A stretch of DNA of 64,000 nt from Macrococcus bovicus (lineage in GTDB: Bacteria > Bacillota > Bacilli > Staphylococcales > Staphylococcaceae). The translations under genes and the position numbers were made by a program. The stretch is taken from assembly GCF_004359575.1 (NCBI RefSeq), contig NZ_SCWF01000003.1:62001-126000 (forward strand), written 5' to 3'. How positions within the stretch are numbered: position 1 is the first letter of the stretch; each line of letters starts with the position of its first letter. This document shows positions 1 through 8,488 of this stretch, one piece after another. Below the pieces are notes generated by a model. That model had not been told where the DNA came from and did not search any database. It saw only the letters and a list, made by a program, of their open reading frames with translations.

Positions 1-987
1 GCGATTGCACTTCTGATTGGAGCCGTGTGGTTCAAAATTGCACAGCCGACGCATCAAGCCAAACTTGATATACCAGGTGTTATTTTCAGTACTATCGGGT
101 TTGGTAGTGTTTTATACGGTTTCAGTGAAGCCGGTAACAAAGGCTGGGACTCAGCCGTTGTAGATTCTACCATTATTATCGGGCTGATTTTCATCGGTTT
201 ATTCGTTTTCAGAGAACTGTCAATGGAAAATCCGATGATGGATCTCTCAACTCTGAAATACTCAGGTTTCTCATTCACGACATTGATCAACATCATCGTC
301 ACGATGTCATTATTCGGTGGGATGATCCTTCTGCCGGTTTATCTGCAATCCATCAGAGGATTCTCACCACTTGATTCAGGATTGCTGTTATTACCTGGAT
401 CACTCTTAATGGGTCTGATGGGACCTATCGCAGGCCGTTTATTCGATAGAATCGGCATTAAACCGCTTGCTATCTTCGGTCTTGCTATCATGACTTATGC
501 AACGTGGGAACTGACTAAACTGAACATGGATACACCTTACAGTCATATTCTGAATATCTATATTCTGCGCTCATTTGGTATGTCATTTATCATGATGCCG
601 ATTATGACAGCAGGTATGAATTCATTACCAGGCAGATTAATTCCTCATGGTAACGCGTTCAGTAATACAATTCGTCAGCTGGCCGGTTCAATCGGTACCG
701 CTATCCTGGTCACTGTTATGACGCAGCAGGCAACAGCGCATCTCGGTGATATAGCGGATAATCTGGATAAGACCAACCCTGCCATCATGAATCAGATGCA
801 GCAGGCGGGACAAGCGGTAGGGAATGATGCACTAGGTACTCAGATGATGCTCGGCCGCATGCAGCAGCTTGCAACCATCAATGGTATCAATGATGCCTTC
901 TGGGTCGCTACCGTACTCAGTGCACTGGCACTTATCTTATCGTTCTTCCTGAAAGGCAAACATCATTACCGCTCAGATGAAGCATAA
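1..987 (+). CDS. MFS drug efflux transporter, DHA2 family (3' part)
   Basis: The frame is open from base 1, so the gene starts before the window and only the last 328 residues are seen. They are very hydrophobic with repeated membrane segments. The segment reading GLMGPIAGRLFDRIGIKPL resembles the loop motif of 14-segment drug:proton antiporters (EmrB/QacA/LmrB type). The late loop rich in Q, A and M before the last helix is also typical of that group. The expected role is proton-driven export of drugs or other amphipathic compounds across the cytoplasmic membrane; the substrate cannot be read from sequence. A clear terminator follows. Confidence 0.85.
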   Translation, partial: AIALLIGAVWFKIAQPTHQAKLDIPGVIFSTIGFGSVLYGFSEAGNKGWDSAVVDSTIIIGLIFIGLFVFRELSMENPMMDLSTLKYSGFSFTTLINIIVTMSLFGGMILLPVYLQSIRGFSPLDSGLLLLPGSLLMGLMGPIAGRLFDRIGIKPLAIFGLAIMTYATWELTKLNMDTPYSHILNIYILRSFGMSFIMMPIMTAGMNSLPGRLIPHGNAFSNTIRQLAGSIGTAILVTVMTQQATAHLGDIADNLDKTNPAIMNQMQQAGQAVGNDALGTQMMLGRMQQLATINGINDAFWVATVLSALALILSFFLKGKHHYRSDEA

Positions 988-988
988 A

Positions 989-1015
989 AGAGAAGCTCAA
1001 TGCTTCTCTTTTTTT
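989..1015 (+). terminator. Rho-independent terminator of the MFS gene
   Basis: An 8-bp perfect stem AGAGAAGC/GCTTCTCT with a TCAAT loop is followed by a run of six T, two bases after the stop codon. Confidence 0.9.
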
Positions 1016-1108
1016 GTATAAAGAACCACTTACATATGAGGTCAAAATAAAAAATACTATCTCTGAAATGGTTAATTTTATATAATAATGTGTAAGGAGT
1101 TGTGCGAT

Positions 1109-1645
1109 TTGAAAACGAAATATATTGATAAACGTTACTGGCGCAGATTGCAGAAGAAAGAATATAAAGAACTGAGAATAGAAGATCATACGTTTGACGG
1201 CATTGTGGGTCTCGTGACGATGAAGAAAGTGAGAGCTCCCTTACAAGTAGAGGTTGTAGGGACAACGATTACGGTCGCAGAAGCCGGATATCAATGGTTG
1301 CAGTTATTGCCTAAAGATAAAAAATACAGCATCACGGCGATGTATGACCGTGCAGGTAAGCCGGTACAGTATTATATCGATATTAATGAACGGAATATAT
1401 TGGAGATGGGCGAGGCGAGAACAGCTGATATGTTTCTCGACATTCTTGTACTCCCGACAGGTGAATATGAACTGGTGGATGAGGCGGATATCAAGCGTGC
1501 GCTCCATAAAGGTGAGATTACGCAGGAACAGTATGATGCAGCCTATCAGACCGCGAATGAGCTGATGCAGCGGATCAGCAGTGACTTTGTCTCTTTTGCT
1601 GAAAAAGTAGAATATTGCAGACGGAAAATAGCCCCTATGATATAG
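1109..1645 (+). CDS. DUF402 domain protein
   Basis: 178 residues from a TTG start at 1109, which lies nine bases after the ribosome binding site AAGGAG (1094-1099). An ATG at 1088 is in frame but upstream of that site, so the longer form is unlikely. The basic N-terminus, the central beta-rich part ending in YYIDI and the stretch DMFLDILVLPTGEYELVDE are characteristic of DUF402. Relatives include a staphylococcal nucleoside tri-/diphosphatase and the FomD phosphatase, so a metal-dependent hydrolase of nucleotides is a fair guess. It is a single-gene unit, with a terminator overlapping its 3' end. Confidence 0.7.
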   Translation: MKTKYIDKRYWRRLQKKEYKELRIEDHTFDGIVGLVTMKKVRAPLQVEVVGTTITVAEAGYQWLQLLPKDKKYSITAMYDRAGKPVQYYIDINERNILEMGEARTADMFLDILVLPTGEYELVDEADIKRALHKGEITQEQYDAAYQTANELMQRISSDFVSFAEKVEYCRRKIAPMI

Positions 1646-1656
1646 AGGCTATTTTT
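1625..1656 (+). terminator. Terminator of the DUF402 gene
   Basis: A stem AAAATAGCC/GGCTATTTT with an inner CTAT/ATAG stem spans the stop codon at 1643-1645 and ends in TTTTTA. It serves the + strand gene. Confidence 0.8.
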
Positions 1657-1734
1657 ATTAATATTAGAGTAATGATTGAATTCATAGTCAGCAACCGCTT
1701 GAATGCAGCTGATTTAATAAACACAGATAAGTAT

Positions 1735-1760
1735 GAAAAAAGCCTCTTTAAAAGAGGCTT
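1735..1760 (-). terminator. Terminator of the SDR gene
   Basis: Read on the minus strand, AAGCCTCTTT pairs with AAAGAGGCTT and is followed by a T run (A run at 1736-1741 on the + strand), just after the end of the SDR gene. Confidence 0.85.
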
Positions 1761-1766
1761 CAATCA

Positions 1767-2636
1767 TTAGCTTGTGATAAAGTCGCCACCGTTGATATGA
1801 ATCGCTTGTCCCGTGATGTAGGTAGAGTCCTGCGAAGCAAGGAAGACATAGGCAGGTGCATTTTCACTTGGTTGACCGCGACGTTCCATCGCTGTTTCTT
1901 GTCCGTGTTCCTCTACTTTCTCAGCAGAGAAAGTCGCTGGGATAAGAGGTGTGTAGATTGGGCCTGGTGCTACACTGTTGACACGGATACCTTTTGGTGC
2001 CAGCTGCTGAGACAGTGAGCGTGTAAATGCCGTAATCGCACCTTTAGTTGCTGAGTAATCAATCAATGTTTCAGAGCCACGGTAGGCTGTTACACTGCTG
2101 GTATTGATGATGGAATCACCTTTAGACATATGAGGCAGGACAGCTTGCGTTAAATACATCATGCCGAAGATATTAGTCGCAAATGTCTCCTGAATCTGTT
2201 CCGGTGTAATATCCAGGAAATCATCCTGTGGGTACTGTACGCCGCCGTTGTTCACTAAGATATTGATTTGACCGAAATCGGTGACTACATCAGCAGCGAG
2301 TTTTCGACATTGCTCTACGTCCTTTAGATCAAAGGCATAAGCTTTTGCTTTAGCGCCGAGTTCTTCTAAGCGTTTCACCGTATCATCTGCATCCTGCTGT
2401 TCATCATAGTAACCGATGGCAACGTCCGCGCCTTCTTTTGCATATAGGATGGCTACGGCACGACCAATACCTGAGTCACCGCCTGTAATTAAAGCCACTT
2501 TACCTTTCAGTTTACCGCCTGCTTGATAATCTTCATCTTCTGCGATAGGCTTTGGATCCATTTCATGCTCGCGGCCTGGTTGACCCTCCTGTGTATAACC
2601 TTTAATCTCTTTATCAATCTTTTCAAACTTATCCAT
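1767..2636 (-). CDS. SDR family oxidoreductase (general-stress type)
   Basis: 289 residues, a short-chain dehydrogenase with a ~45-residue N-terminal extension as in the YdaD/YhdF (GSP39) group. The NAD(P)-binding motif TGGDSGIG is at residues 51-58, NNGG near 129-132, the catalytic serine near 180-181, and YSATK gives Tyr194 and Lys198. It should be a cytoplasmic NAD(P)(H)-dependent oxidoreductase; the substrate is unknown. A strong GAGGAGG ribosome binding site precedes the ATG. A SigB-like promoter lies about 30 bp upstream, which fits the general-stress role of Bacillus relatives. Confidence 0.88.
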   Translation of the reverse strand: MDKFEKIDKEIKGYTQEGQPGREHEMDPKPIAEDEDYQAGGKLKGKVALITGGDSGIGRAVAILYAKEGADVAIGYYDEQQDADDTVKRLEELGAKAKAYAFDLKDVEQCRKLAADVVTDFGQINILVNNGGVQYPQDDFLDITPEQIQETFATNIFGMMYLTQAVLPHMSKGDSIINTSSVTAYRGSETLIDYSATKGAITAFTRSLSQQLAPKGIRVNSVAPGPIYTPLIPATFSAEKVEEHGQETAMERRGQPSENAPAYVFLASQDSTYITGQAIHINGGDFITS

Positions 2637-2668
2637 GAGTGAGCCTCCTCAATTTGTATTATTTAGTT

Positions 2669-2694
2669 ATACCTTTTATAAAGACGCCTAAAAC
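2669..2694 (-). promoter_or_regulatory. SigB-like promoter of the SDR gene
   Basis: On the minus strand GTTTTA (-35), 14 bases, AGGTAT (-10). Each hexamer differs from the SigB consensus GTTTAA / GGGTAT at one position. It lies 32 bp before the start codon. The assignment is inferred from sequence and from SigB control of Bacillus relatives. Confidence 0.55.
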
Positions 2695-2775
2695 ATAGCA
2701 TACTATATAAGTAAAAGTTGAGATGAATGCTATGACCATGCAACAGGTGAATAAAATAAGAAAAGAGGGCGCGAC

Positions 2776-3534
2776 ATGTATGACAGTCATATACATCTAG
2801 CTCAATATCGTGATGTCGAAATGATGGATATTCTGTCTCAAGTAGAAGGGGTCATTGCTGTTGCGACAGATCTGGCGAGCAGTCAAAGATTGCTCGATTT
2901 AAAAAGAAGGTATGATATCTCCATTACAGCAGGCTTTCATCCTGAGCAGACCTTATTATCAGATGCACAGCTGAACGAACTCGTGGACTGGATACGAGAC
3001 AACCGGTCAGCGCTCTCTGCCATCGGTGAAATAGGACTGCCGCAATATCTGAGACGGGAAGGAAAAGTCGAAAACGAACAAGTATACATCCATTTACTCG
3101 AAACACTCATTCATCTTGCAGGTGAGCTGGAACTGCCGGTCGTTCTTCATGCCGTCTATGCGGATGCTGCGATTGCGCTGCAGCTGCTTGATCAGTACAA
3201 CGTCCACGGTCACTTTCACTGGTTCAAGGCGACAGACGATTTAATCAATGAAGTTATCAAGGCAGGTCACTTTATAAGCGTCACACCGGATATTCTTTGG
3301 AACACCAAGACAAGACGGGTAGCAGAACTTGTACCCCTTGAACAGCTGATGATTGAGACGGATGGTCCTTGGCCGCATACAGGATTTGACAAGTGCGACA
3401 TTCACGGTCAACTATCTGCTATAATAGATGAGGTCGCAGTCATTAAACAGATGACACGTAATAAAGTGATGGAACAGATCAGATATAATACACGTTCATT
3501 CTATCAATTGGAGGCGCATGATGAAAATAGATGA
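2776..3534 (+). CDS. TatD family metal-dependent hydrolase
   Basis: 252 residues, the usual TatD length. Metal-binding residues are visible: the HIH pair at 5-7, Glu85 in AIGEIGLP, His125 in VVLHA, His148 in the HFHWF segment and Asp196 in ETDGPW. This is a cytoplasmic TIM-barrel hydrolase; family members act as DNA 3'-exonucleases or D-aminoacyl-tRNA/other hydrolases, so the substrate is left open. AGAGGG precedes the ATG. The last 14 bases overlap the start of the LysR gene, so the two are co-transcribed. Confidence 0.8.
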   Translation: MYDSHIHLAQYRDVEMMDILSQVEGVIAVATDLASSQRLLDLKRRYDISITAGFHPEQTLLSDAQLNELVDWIRDNRSALSAIGEIGLPQYLRREGKVENEQVYIHLLETLIHLAGELELPVVLHAVYADAAIALQLLDQYNVHGHFHWFKATDDLINEVIKAGHFISVTPDILWNTKTRRVAELVPLEQLMIETDGPWPHTGFDKCDIHGQLSAIIDEVAVIKQMTRNKVMEQIRYNTRSFYQLEAHDENR

Positions 3535-4372
3535 TTACCGTTTAATTGTGACATTAGCTGATGCAGAAACACTCAGGAAAGCTGCAGCGCTTCTGTATAT
3601 CTCGCAGCCTGCCGTCAGTCAGCGCCTGAAGTCGATTGAAGAGGAATGGGGTACAGCTATTTTCATTCGGACGAAGAAGAAGTTGATTGTGACGACACAT
3701 GGTGAAAGTATTATTCAGCATGCGCGTAAAATGCTGAAGGAAGAAGAGACCCTTAAAGAACTGATTCATTCCTCAGAGGGGGTTGTCAACGGTAAGTTAT
3801 CAATCGGGGCTTCTTCCTTGATCGGTCAGACGGTTCTGCCTAAAGTGCTTGGTCGTTACATCGAACTTTATCCGGAAGTGAAGATTCAGCTGCAGGTAGG
3901 TTCAAGTGCACAGATTTCAGCACATCACCGGGATTTCCATGTGGCGATTATCCGCGGGACAGAAATGATGAACATGACCAACGAGCTCTTTTTAGAGGAC
4001 AGACATTATTTTATCTATCCTAAAGCTAAACAGCATCAGCTGAGTCAGCTCCCTGTCATAGAATTTCAGGCGGACGCCGCTTACCTGAAAGAAATTGAAG
4101 AGTGGTATACCGAACAGTTCGGGCAGCTGTACGCGCCGCAAATACGGACCGATCAAATTGCGACATGTAAAGAACTGCTGCTCAGTGGTGTCGGTATGAC
4201 CGTGCTGCCGGAAATCGTGATTGGTGATATCGATCAGGAACGATTTGCCGTTGAACTTCTGGACGCCGGACAGGGACATATGACCCGTAAGACTTACATG
4301 AGTTATGATCATGATATATTAAGCCTGCCGCAAGTGGAAGCTTTCATCAGCTTGATGAGACAATATCAGTAG
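3521..4372 (+). CDS. LysR family transcriptional regulator
   Basis: 283 residues from the ATG at 3521; GGAGG at 3510-3514 is better spaced for this codon than for the ATG at 3518. The N-terminal winged helix-turn-helix (about residues 15-60, with AAALLYISQPAVSQRLKSIE) is classic LysR. The rest is a periplasmic-binding-like effector domain. The gene overlaps tatD upstream and is followed 11 bases later by the alarmone synthetase, so all three probably form one operon. Effector and targets are unknown; a target in this operon or nearby would be usual for the family. Confidence 0.85.
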   Translation: MKIDDYRLIVTLADAETLRKAAALLYISQPAVSQRLKSIEEEWGTAIFIRTKKKLIVTTHGESIIQHARKMLKEEETLKELIHSSEGVVNGKLSIGASSLIGQTVLPKVLGRYIELYPEVKIQLQVGSSAQISAHHRDFHVAIIRGTEMMNMTNELFLEDRHYFIYPKAKQHQLSQLPVIEFQADAAYLKEIEEWYTEQFGQLYAPQIRTDQIATCKELLLSGVGMTVLPEIVIGDIDQERFAVELLDAGQGHMTRKTYMSYDHDILSLPQVEAFISLMRQYQ

Positions 4373-4383
4373 AAGGTGACAAG

Positions 4384-5040
4384 ATGGATCTAAGAACAAT
4401 ATTTAATAGCTTCGGTGCACGAGAAGATTATAGGCAGATCATAGAAGAGTTCAATGATTTTATTAAGCTTTACGAAATGGCTCTTCTTGAGCTGCAAAGC
4501 GATATCGAAATAATAGAACTGGAATGGCAGACGCGCTATGAATATTCTCCTTTTGAGCATATTAAGACGCGGATGAAGACACCGCAATCACTCCAGAAGA
4601 AGATAGAACGAAAAGGCGTGCCATTCACGATTGAAGGTATCCGTGACAATATATTTGATATCGTCGGCTTAAGAATCGTCACGAGCTTCGAGGATGACGT
4701 CTATAAGATATATGAGTTGTTAAAAGGGCGTAATGACCTTAAAATAAAAAGAGTGAAAGATTACATAAAGAATCCGAAACCGAGCGGTTATAAAAGTCTG
4801 CATCTCATCGTTGAAACTGAGCTGATTCTCTCTGAAGGCATCAGATGGGTTCCGGCAGAGATTCAGATTCGCACGTTAGCGATGGACTTCTTTGCTTCTA
4901 CAGAACATAAACTGCAGTATAAATACAACACGAAAGAACTCAGTCAGGAAATCAAGGATGAACTGTTTGAAGTGGCACAGGCATCAAGTCAGCTTGATGA
5001 AAAAATGACAAGAGTCCGCAATACGATTCTGATTGATTAA
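4384..5040 (+). CDS. relP: Small alarmone synthetase, RelP/SasA (YwaC) type
   Basis: 218 residues, a stand-alone (p)ppGpp synthetase without hydrolase, TGS or ACT domains. Family segments are clear: FEHIKTRMK (substrate-binding loop), DIVGLRIV, VKDYIKNPKPSGYKSLHL and EIQIRTLAMDFFASTEHKLQYK in shortened form. The KDYI..PKP.GY.SLHL wording is closer to B. subtilis YwaC (SasA/RelP) than to YjbM (RelQ), and no NAD kinase gene follows, as it does for relQ. It transfers pyrophosphate from ATP to GDP or GTP. In relatives, induction is by cell-wall stress. Confidence 0.82.
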   Translation: MDLRTIFNSFGAREDYRQIIEEFNDFIKLYEMALLELQSDIEIIELEWQTRYEYSPFEHIKTRMKTPQSLQKKIERKGVPFTIEGIRDNIFDIVGLRIVTSFEDDVYKIYELLKGRNDLKIKRVKDYIKNPKPSGYKSLHLIVETELILSEGIRWVPAEIQIRTLAMDFFASTEHKLQYKYNTKELSQEIKDELFEVAQASSQLDEKMTRVRNTILID

Positions 5041-5068
5041 AACGTCATAGCGAGCGGGCTATGACGTT
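5041..5068 (-). terminator. Hairpin terminator between relP and the MOSC gene
   Basis: AACGTCATAGC and GCTATGACGTT form an 11-bp perfect stem. A T run follows only on the minus strand (TTTTAAT), so it mainly ends the MOSC transcript, but it may also slow + strand transcription. Confidence 0.7.
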
Positions 5069-5088
5069 AAGTATGACTGAGGCTGCAA

Positions 5089-5724
5089 CTAATTCAGGCG
5101 TTTCTGGAATGTCTGACGTTGATCTTCACTCAGTGCTGATACACTGATCGCTTTCTTCAGAAGATTGACGTTTTTCTTATCTGTATACAGGAGTGAGTTG
5201 AACTCATCCAGAGTAAACTGTGCAGGATCACGCTCCAACCGTTCGAGCTGACTGTCCGGCTGAACATAGCCTTCTTCAAGCACACGGAAATAACAGCCTG
5301 TCGCATGGGCAGCACTCATCATTTTGACAAGTGTCGGGACACCATATTTCTTTGCGATGGTATTGCATGGACCACGGCCTTCTGATACTTGAATAACAGC
5401 ATCACCGAGTCTGAATGTATCACCAATTGCAATGTTTTCTTTTGTCAGACCGACTGTCGTAATATTCTCACCGAACATCGCGTAATCCGGCATATCTGAA
5501 ATGAAGTCCTGCCAGAGTGCATAATCCAGCTTATCGTATAGACAGACCGCCTTATTGACACCGCCGTGGCCTTTATAAGCATGCTCGTCTTCTTCAAAAC
5601 CGAGTCGCGATAAATAATTCGGTTCAGTAATCGGATATTTATTGACGGCAGTCCTTTTAGGGGTGCCGCCCAGTAATACTTTTTCAACTTTACCCGTACA
5701 TATTTGAATGACTTCATACTCCAT
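5089..5724 (-). CDS. MOSC domain protein, YiiM-like
   Basis: 211 residues matching the YiiM type of MOSC protein: an N-terminal beta-barrel region with GHGGVNKAV, then YAMFGENITTVGL, and a conserved cysteine (Cys120) in GRGPCNTIAKKYG, the likely molybdenum-cofactor ligand. MOSC proteins of this type use the molybdenum cofactor, and the E. coli member detoxifies N-hydroxylated bases. GAGGTGAT precedes the ATG. It is a single gene, divergent from the following MFS gene. Confidence 0.82.
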   Translation of the reverse strand: MEYEVIQICTGKVEKVLLGGTPKRTAVNKYPITEPNYLSRLGFEEDEHAYKGHGGVNKAVCLYDKLDYALWQDFISDMPDYAMFGENITTVGLTKENIAIGDTFRLGDAVIQVSEGRGPCNTIAKKYGVPTLVKMMSAAHATGCYFRVLEEGYVQPDSQLERLERDPAQFTLDEFNSLLYTDKKNVNLLKKAISVSALSEDQRQTFQKRLN

Positions 5725-5780
5725 ATGATCACCTCAAGTTTTACTCCATCATACAATATATTAAGAAAGTACGTGAGAAA

Positions 5781-6986
5781 ATGTTCCGAGATTTAATGAA
5801 AATAAAGAACTACAAACTATTCCTGCTGGACATGATACTGCTCGGGATGGCACTCGCGATCACCGTACCCTTCTTCATCCTCTATGCGACTCAGGAACTC
5901 GGTATGACCCGTGGCATGTATGGCATCATGATGGCGCTCTTCGCGCTGGCAGGATTTCTTGTGAATACGATTGTCGCTCGTTTTTCAGATAAAGCCGATT
6001 TCAAGCGCAAGTATATGATTCTCTTCAGTCTGTCGATGTCGTGTATTGCGTTCAGCAGTTACTTCTTTGTCCAGACGCCTGTCATCTTCATCATGATGTA
6101 CGTCTTTTTTGCGGGTATGGGTGCACCGGCCATGCCGCAGCTCTATGCATCAGCCCGTGAAAGTATCAACGAGTCTGCTTCCGTCAAGCATGCAGCTTTT
6201 GCCAACACAGTCTTACGTTCAATGTTCAGCTTCGGTTTCCTGTTCGGACCGCTTGTCGGGACAGTTCTGCTGAAGCAGTTTGGATATGCCGGTCTTTTCG
6301 GCGGAACGATTCTTTGCTATTTAACTGCCCTACTCACAATCATCATCTTCTATAAAGAGGTAGAAAAGAAAGAAGTGGTACGTGAAGCAGGTTATGTTGA
6401 GCCTGTTACACCCAACTTACTACGCGACATGTTTCTGTTGATTCCTTTTCTGGCCTTTGTCTTCCTGCATGTGGGACAATGGATGTATACACTGAACATG
6501 CCGCTATTTGTCACAGAATACCTTCATGCTAAGGAAGCGAACGTCGGTTATCTAGCGAGTCTCTGTGCCGGACTTGAAGTGCCTTTCATGATTATTCTGG
6601 GGATTATGTCAGCAAAAATGGAAACACGAACTCTGCTGATGATCGGTGCTATTCTAGGCGGCGGCTATTACTTCTCCATCGGTATCTTTGATAATGTCGT
6701 CGCTATGCTGATCGGTCAGATCGGTCTTGCCTTTTTCCTGGCTATCTTACTCGGACTGGGCATCAGTTATTTCCAGGATATCCTGCCTGATTTCCCGGGT
6801 TATGCTTCAACGCTGTTCTCGAATGCGATGATTGTCGGCCAGTTAGTCGGTAATCTGCTTGGTGGCTTTATGAGTGACATCGTCGGACTCAGCAATGTTT
6901 TCTTCGTCTCTGCAGCGTTCGTCATGCTGGCCTTTGTCTTACTGATCTTCACGAAACCCGTCAGAATGGAGGATATAGTAGAATGA
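5781..6986 (+). CDS. MFS transporter, sugar-efflux-like
   Basis: 401 residues with about 12 predicted membrane segments. Weak family cues (NTIVARFSDKADFKRKYMI in the second loop region, and FANTVLRSMFSFGFLFGPLVG in helix 5 in shortened form) suggest the SET/sugar-efflux branch of the major facilitator superfamily. The substrate is not determined. The ribosome binding site is weak (GTGAG). The stop overlaps the next ATG by four bases (ATGA), so the DUF456 gene is translationally coupled to it. Confidence 0.75.
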   Translation: MFRDLMKIKNYKLFLLDMILLGMALAITVPFFILYATQELGMTRGMYGIMMALFALAGFLVNTIVARFSDKADFKRKYMILFSLSMSCIAFSSYFFVQTPVIFIMMYVFFAGMGAPAMPQLYASARESINESASVKHAAFANTVLRSMFSFGFLFGPLVGTVLLKQFGYAGLFGGTILCYLTALLTIIIFYKEVEKKEVVREAGYVEPVTPNLLRDMFLLIPFLAFVFLHVGQWMYTLNMPLFVTEYLHAKEANVGYLASLCAGLEVPFMIILGIMSAKMETRTLLMIGAILGGGYYFSIGIFDNVVAMLIGQIGLAFFLAILLGLGISYFQDILPDFPGYASTLFSNAMIVGQLVGNLLGGFMSDIVGLSNVFFVSAAFVMLAFVLLIFTKPVRMEDIVE

Positions 6987-7471
6987 CCACTTTACTCTGG
7001 TTACTTATCATTGCTTCGTTTATACTGGCCTTCGTCAGTTTAGTCGTGCCGGTTATTCCGGGCGTGCTGATGATGTGGCTCGGATTTCTGATCTATCATT
7101 TTGCCATAGACAGTACCACGCTCTCCTGGTTCTTCTGGATAGTCATGGTCATCATTACAGCATTCATGCTCATCAGCGATTATGTCGCAGGCAGTTACTT
7201 CGTCAAACGCTACGGCGGCAGTAAAGCAGGCGAGATCACAGCCCTTATCAGTGTGATAATCGGCAGCTTCACTTTTCCGCCTTTCGGTATCATCCTGTTC
7301 CCGCTAATAACGGTTTTTATAGTGGAACTCTTAGTCGTCCAGGATATGAGAAAAGCAATGGACGCGAGTTTAGGTTCATTACTGGGCTTTCTCGCCAGTA
7401 CATTTGCGAAACTCGTCATGCTGATGGTGATGACGGTATGGTTTATAGGAGACATAAATATCAATTTCTGA
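6983..7471 (+). CDS. DUF456 membrane protein
   Basis: 162 residues, about four to five membrane segments with glycine-rich helices. The N-terminal VSLVVPVIPGVLMMWLGFL and the central YVAGSYFVKRYGGSKAG are the DUF456 signature. Function is unknown in the family. The start overlaps the end of the MFS gene by four bases, which suggests a shared role or at least a fixed ratio of the two membrane proteins. Confidence 0.8.
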   Translation: MTTLLWLLIIASFILAFVSLVVPVIPGVLMMWLGFLIYHFAIDSTTLSWFFWIVMVIITAFMLISDYVAGSYFVKRYGGSKAGEITALISVIIGSFTFPPFGIILFPLITVFIVELLVVQDMRKAMDASLGSLLGFLASTFAKLVMLMVMTVWFIGDININF

Positions 7472-7484
7472 AGAAATACTTAAT

Positions 7485-7526
7485 AACCGAAGAGGCCGCT
7501 CACTGCTGTGAACGGCCTCTTCGGTT
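7485..7526. repeat. Long inverted repeat after the DUF456 gene
   Basis: AACCGAAGAGGCCG and CGGCCTCTTCGGTT form a 14-bp perfect stem, extended by TCAC/GTGA around a TGCT loop. Neither strand has a T run after it, so it is at best a poor terminator. Confidence 0.6.
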
Positions 7527-7547
7527 ATCTTCCTGACTGGAACAAAG

Positions 7548-7679
7548 ATGCAAAAAGGGGCACTGCTGCAAGCTGCGAACTTACATCAAGTTCATCATCG
7601 TGGGCAGATGACTGTGCTGATGCGTCAGGCCGGTCTTCACGTGCCTTCAATCTATGGTCCATCAAGAGATGACAAATAA
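7548..7679 (+). pseudogene. Remnant of a DinB family protein (C-terminal end only)
   Basis: A 43-codon frame ends in VHHRGQMTVLMRQAGLHV followed by PSIYGPS. This is the characteristic C-terminus of DinB/YfiT-type four-helix proteins, which carry the last metal-binding His in HHRGQ. The rest of the ~150-residue protein is missing, and there is no ribosome binding site before the only ATG. I read it as the leftover tail of a deleted dinB-like gene. It sits between a long inverted repeat and the pfl terminator. Confidence 0.7.
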
Positions 7680-7711
7680 AAAAGATTCAGGCAGCTGCCT
7701 GAATCTTTTTT
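7678..7711. terminator. Bidirectional terminator after pflA
   Basis: A perfect 34-bp palindrome: AAAAAAGATTCAGGCAG and its exact complement, giving a GC-containing stem with T runs on both strands. It ends pflBA and any transcription from the other side. Confidence 0.88.
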
Positions 7712-8465
7712 AACTGTTAAGAGGGGTCAATCCTTTAAAGCCGACTAAATCATAGGCTGTTTTGACTGCTTCGTCGCTAGGGGGTTCGACGTCAGTTAAT
7801 TCATATGGGATACCGAGCGCCTCCCATTTATGGACGCCCAGCTGGTGATAGGGGAGGATTTCAAACTTTACTACATTATCCAGGGAGTTAACAAACTCAC
7901 CGAGCTTGATCAGATCTTCTCTGCTATCTGTCAGCCCCGGCACAAGAACGTGTCTGATCCAGACAGGCTGTTTACGGTCAGACAATAGACGCGCAAACTT
8001 CAGAATATGGGTGTTAGGCTTGCCTGTCAGCTTTAAATGTTTATCGTTATCGATATGCTTGATGTCCAGCAGGAATAAATCAGTATATTTCTGCAGTTCA
8101 TTAAAGTGATTCATAAAGGCAGGTGTTTCATTGAAGCAGCCGGCTGATGTATCTATACAAGTAGAAATACCTTCAGCTTTGAGCTGTTTAAATAATTCCT
8201 CAAGGAAGGGCAGCTGCAGGAACGGTTCGCCGCCGCTCACTGTCACACCGCCACCTGATGCATCAAAATAAGGCTTATAAGGGAGGATCTCCTGAACCAT
8301 TTCCTCAGCTGTCACTTCACGTGAAGGTTCACCGATTTGCCAAGTATCTGGATTGTGACAGAATAGGCAGCGTAGTAGGCACCCTTGGGTAAATAAGATA
8401 TATCTTAAGCCGGGTCCATCTACCGTTCCTAAACTTTCGACTGAATGAATGTGTCCTTTAATCAA
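7710..8465 (-). CDS. pflA: Pyruvate formate-lyase activating enzyme
   Basis: 251 residues, a radical SAM enzyme. The [4Fe-4S] motif CLLRCLFC gives Cys29, Cys33 and Cys36, and [11 protein letters not shown] is the SAM-binding glycine motif. It generates the glycyl radical on PflB under anaerobic conditions in the cytoplasm. The start is a TTG preceded by AGGGGGA at a spacing of six. It lies 23 bp after pflB on the same strand and shares its promoter. Confidence 0.97.
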   Translation of the reverse strand: MIKGHIHSVESLGTVDGPGLRYILFTQGCLLRCLFCHNPDTWQIGEPSREVTAEEMVQEILPYKPYFDASGGGVTVSGGEPFLQLPFLEELFKQLKAEGISTCIDTSAGCFNETPAFMNHFNELQKYTDLFLLDIKHIDNDKHLKLTGKPNTHILKFARLLSDRKQPVWIRHVLVPGLTDSREDLIKLGEFVNSLDNVVKFEILPYHQLGVHKWEALGIPYELTDVEPPSDEAVKTAYDLVGFKGLTPLNS

Positions 8466-8488
8466 TTGAAGTCCCCCTAAGCAATTAG

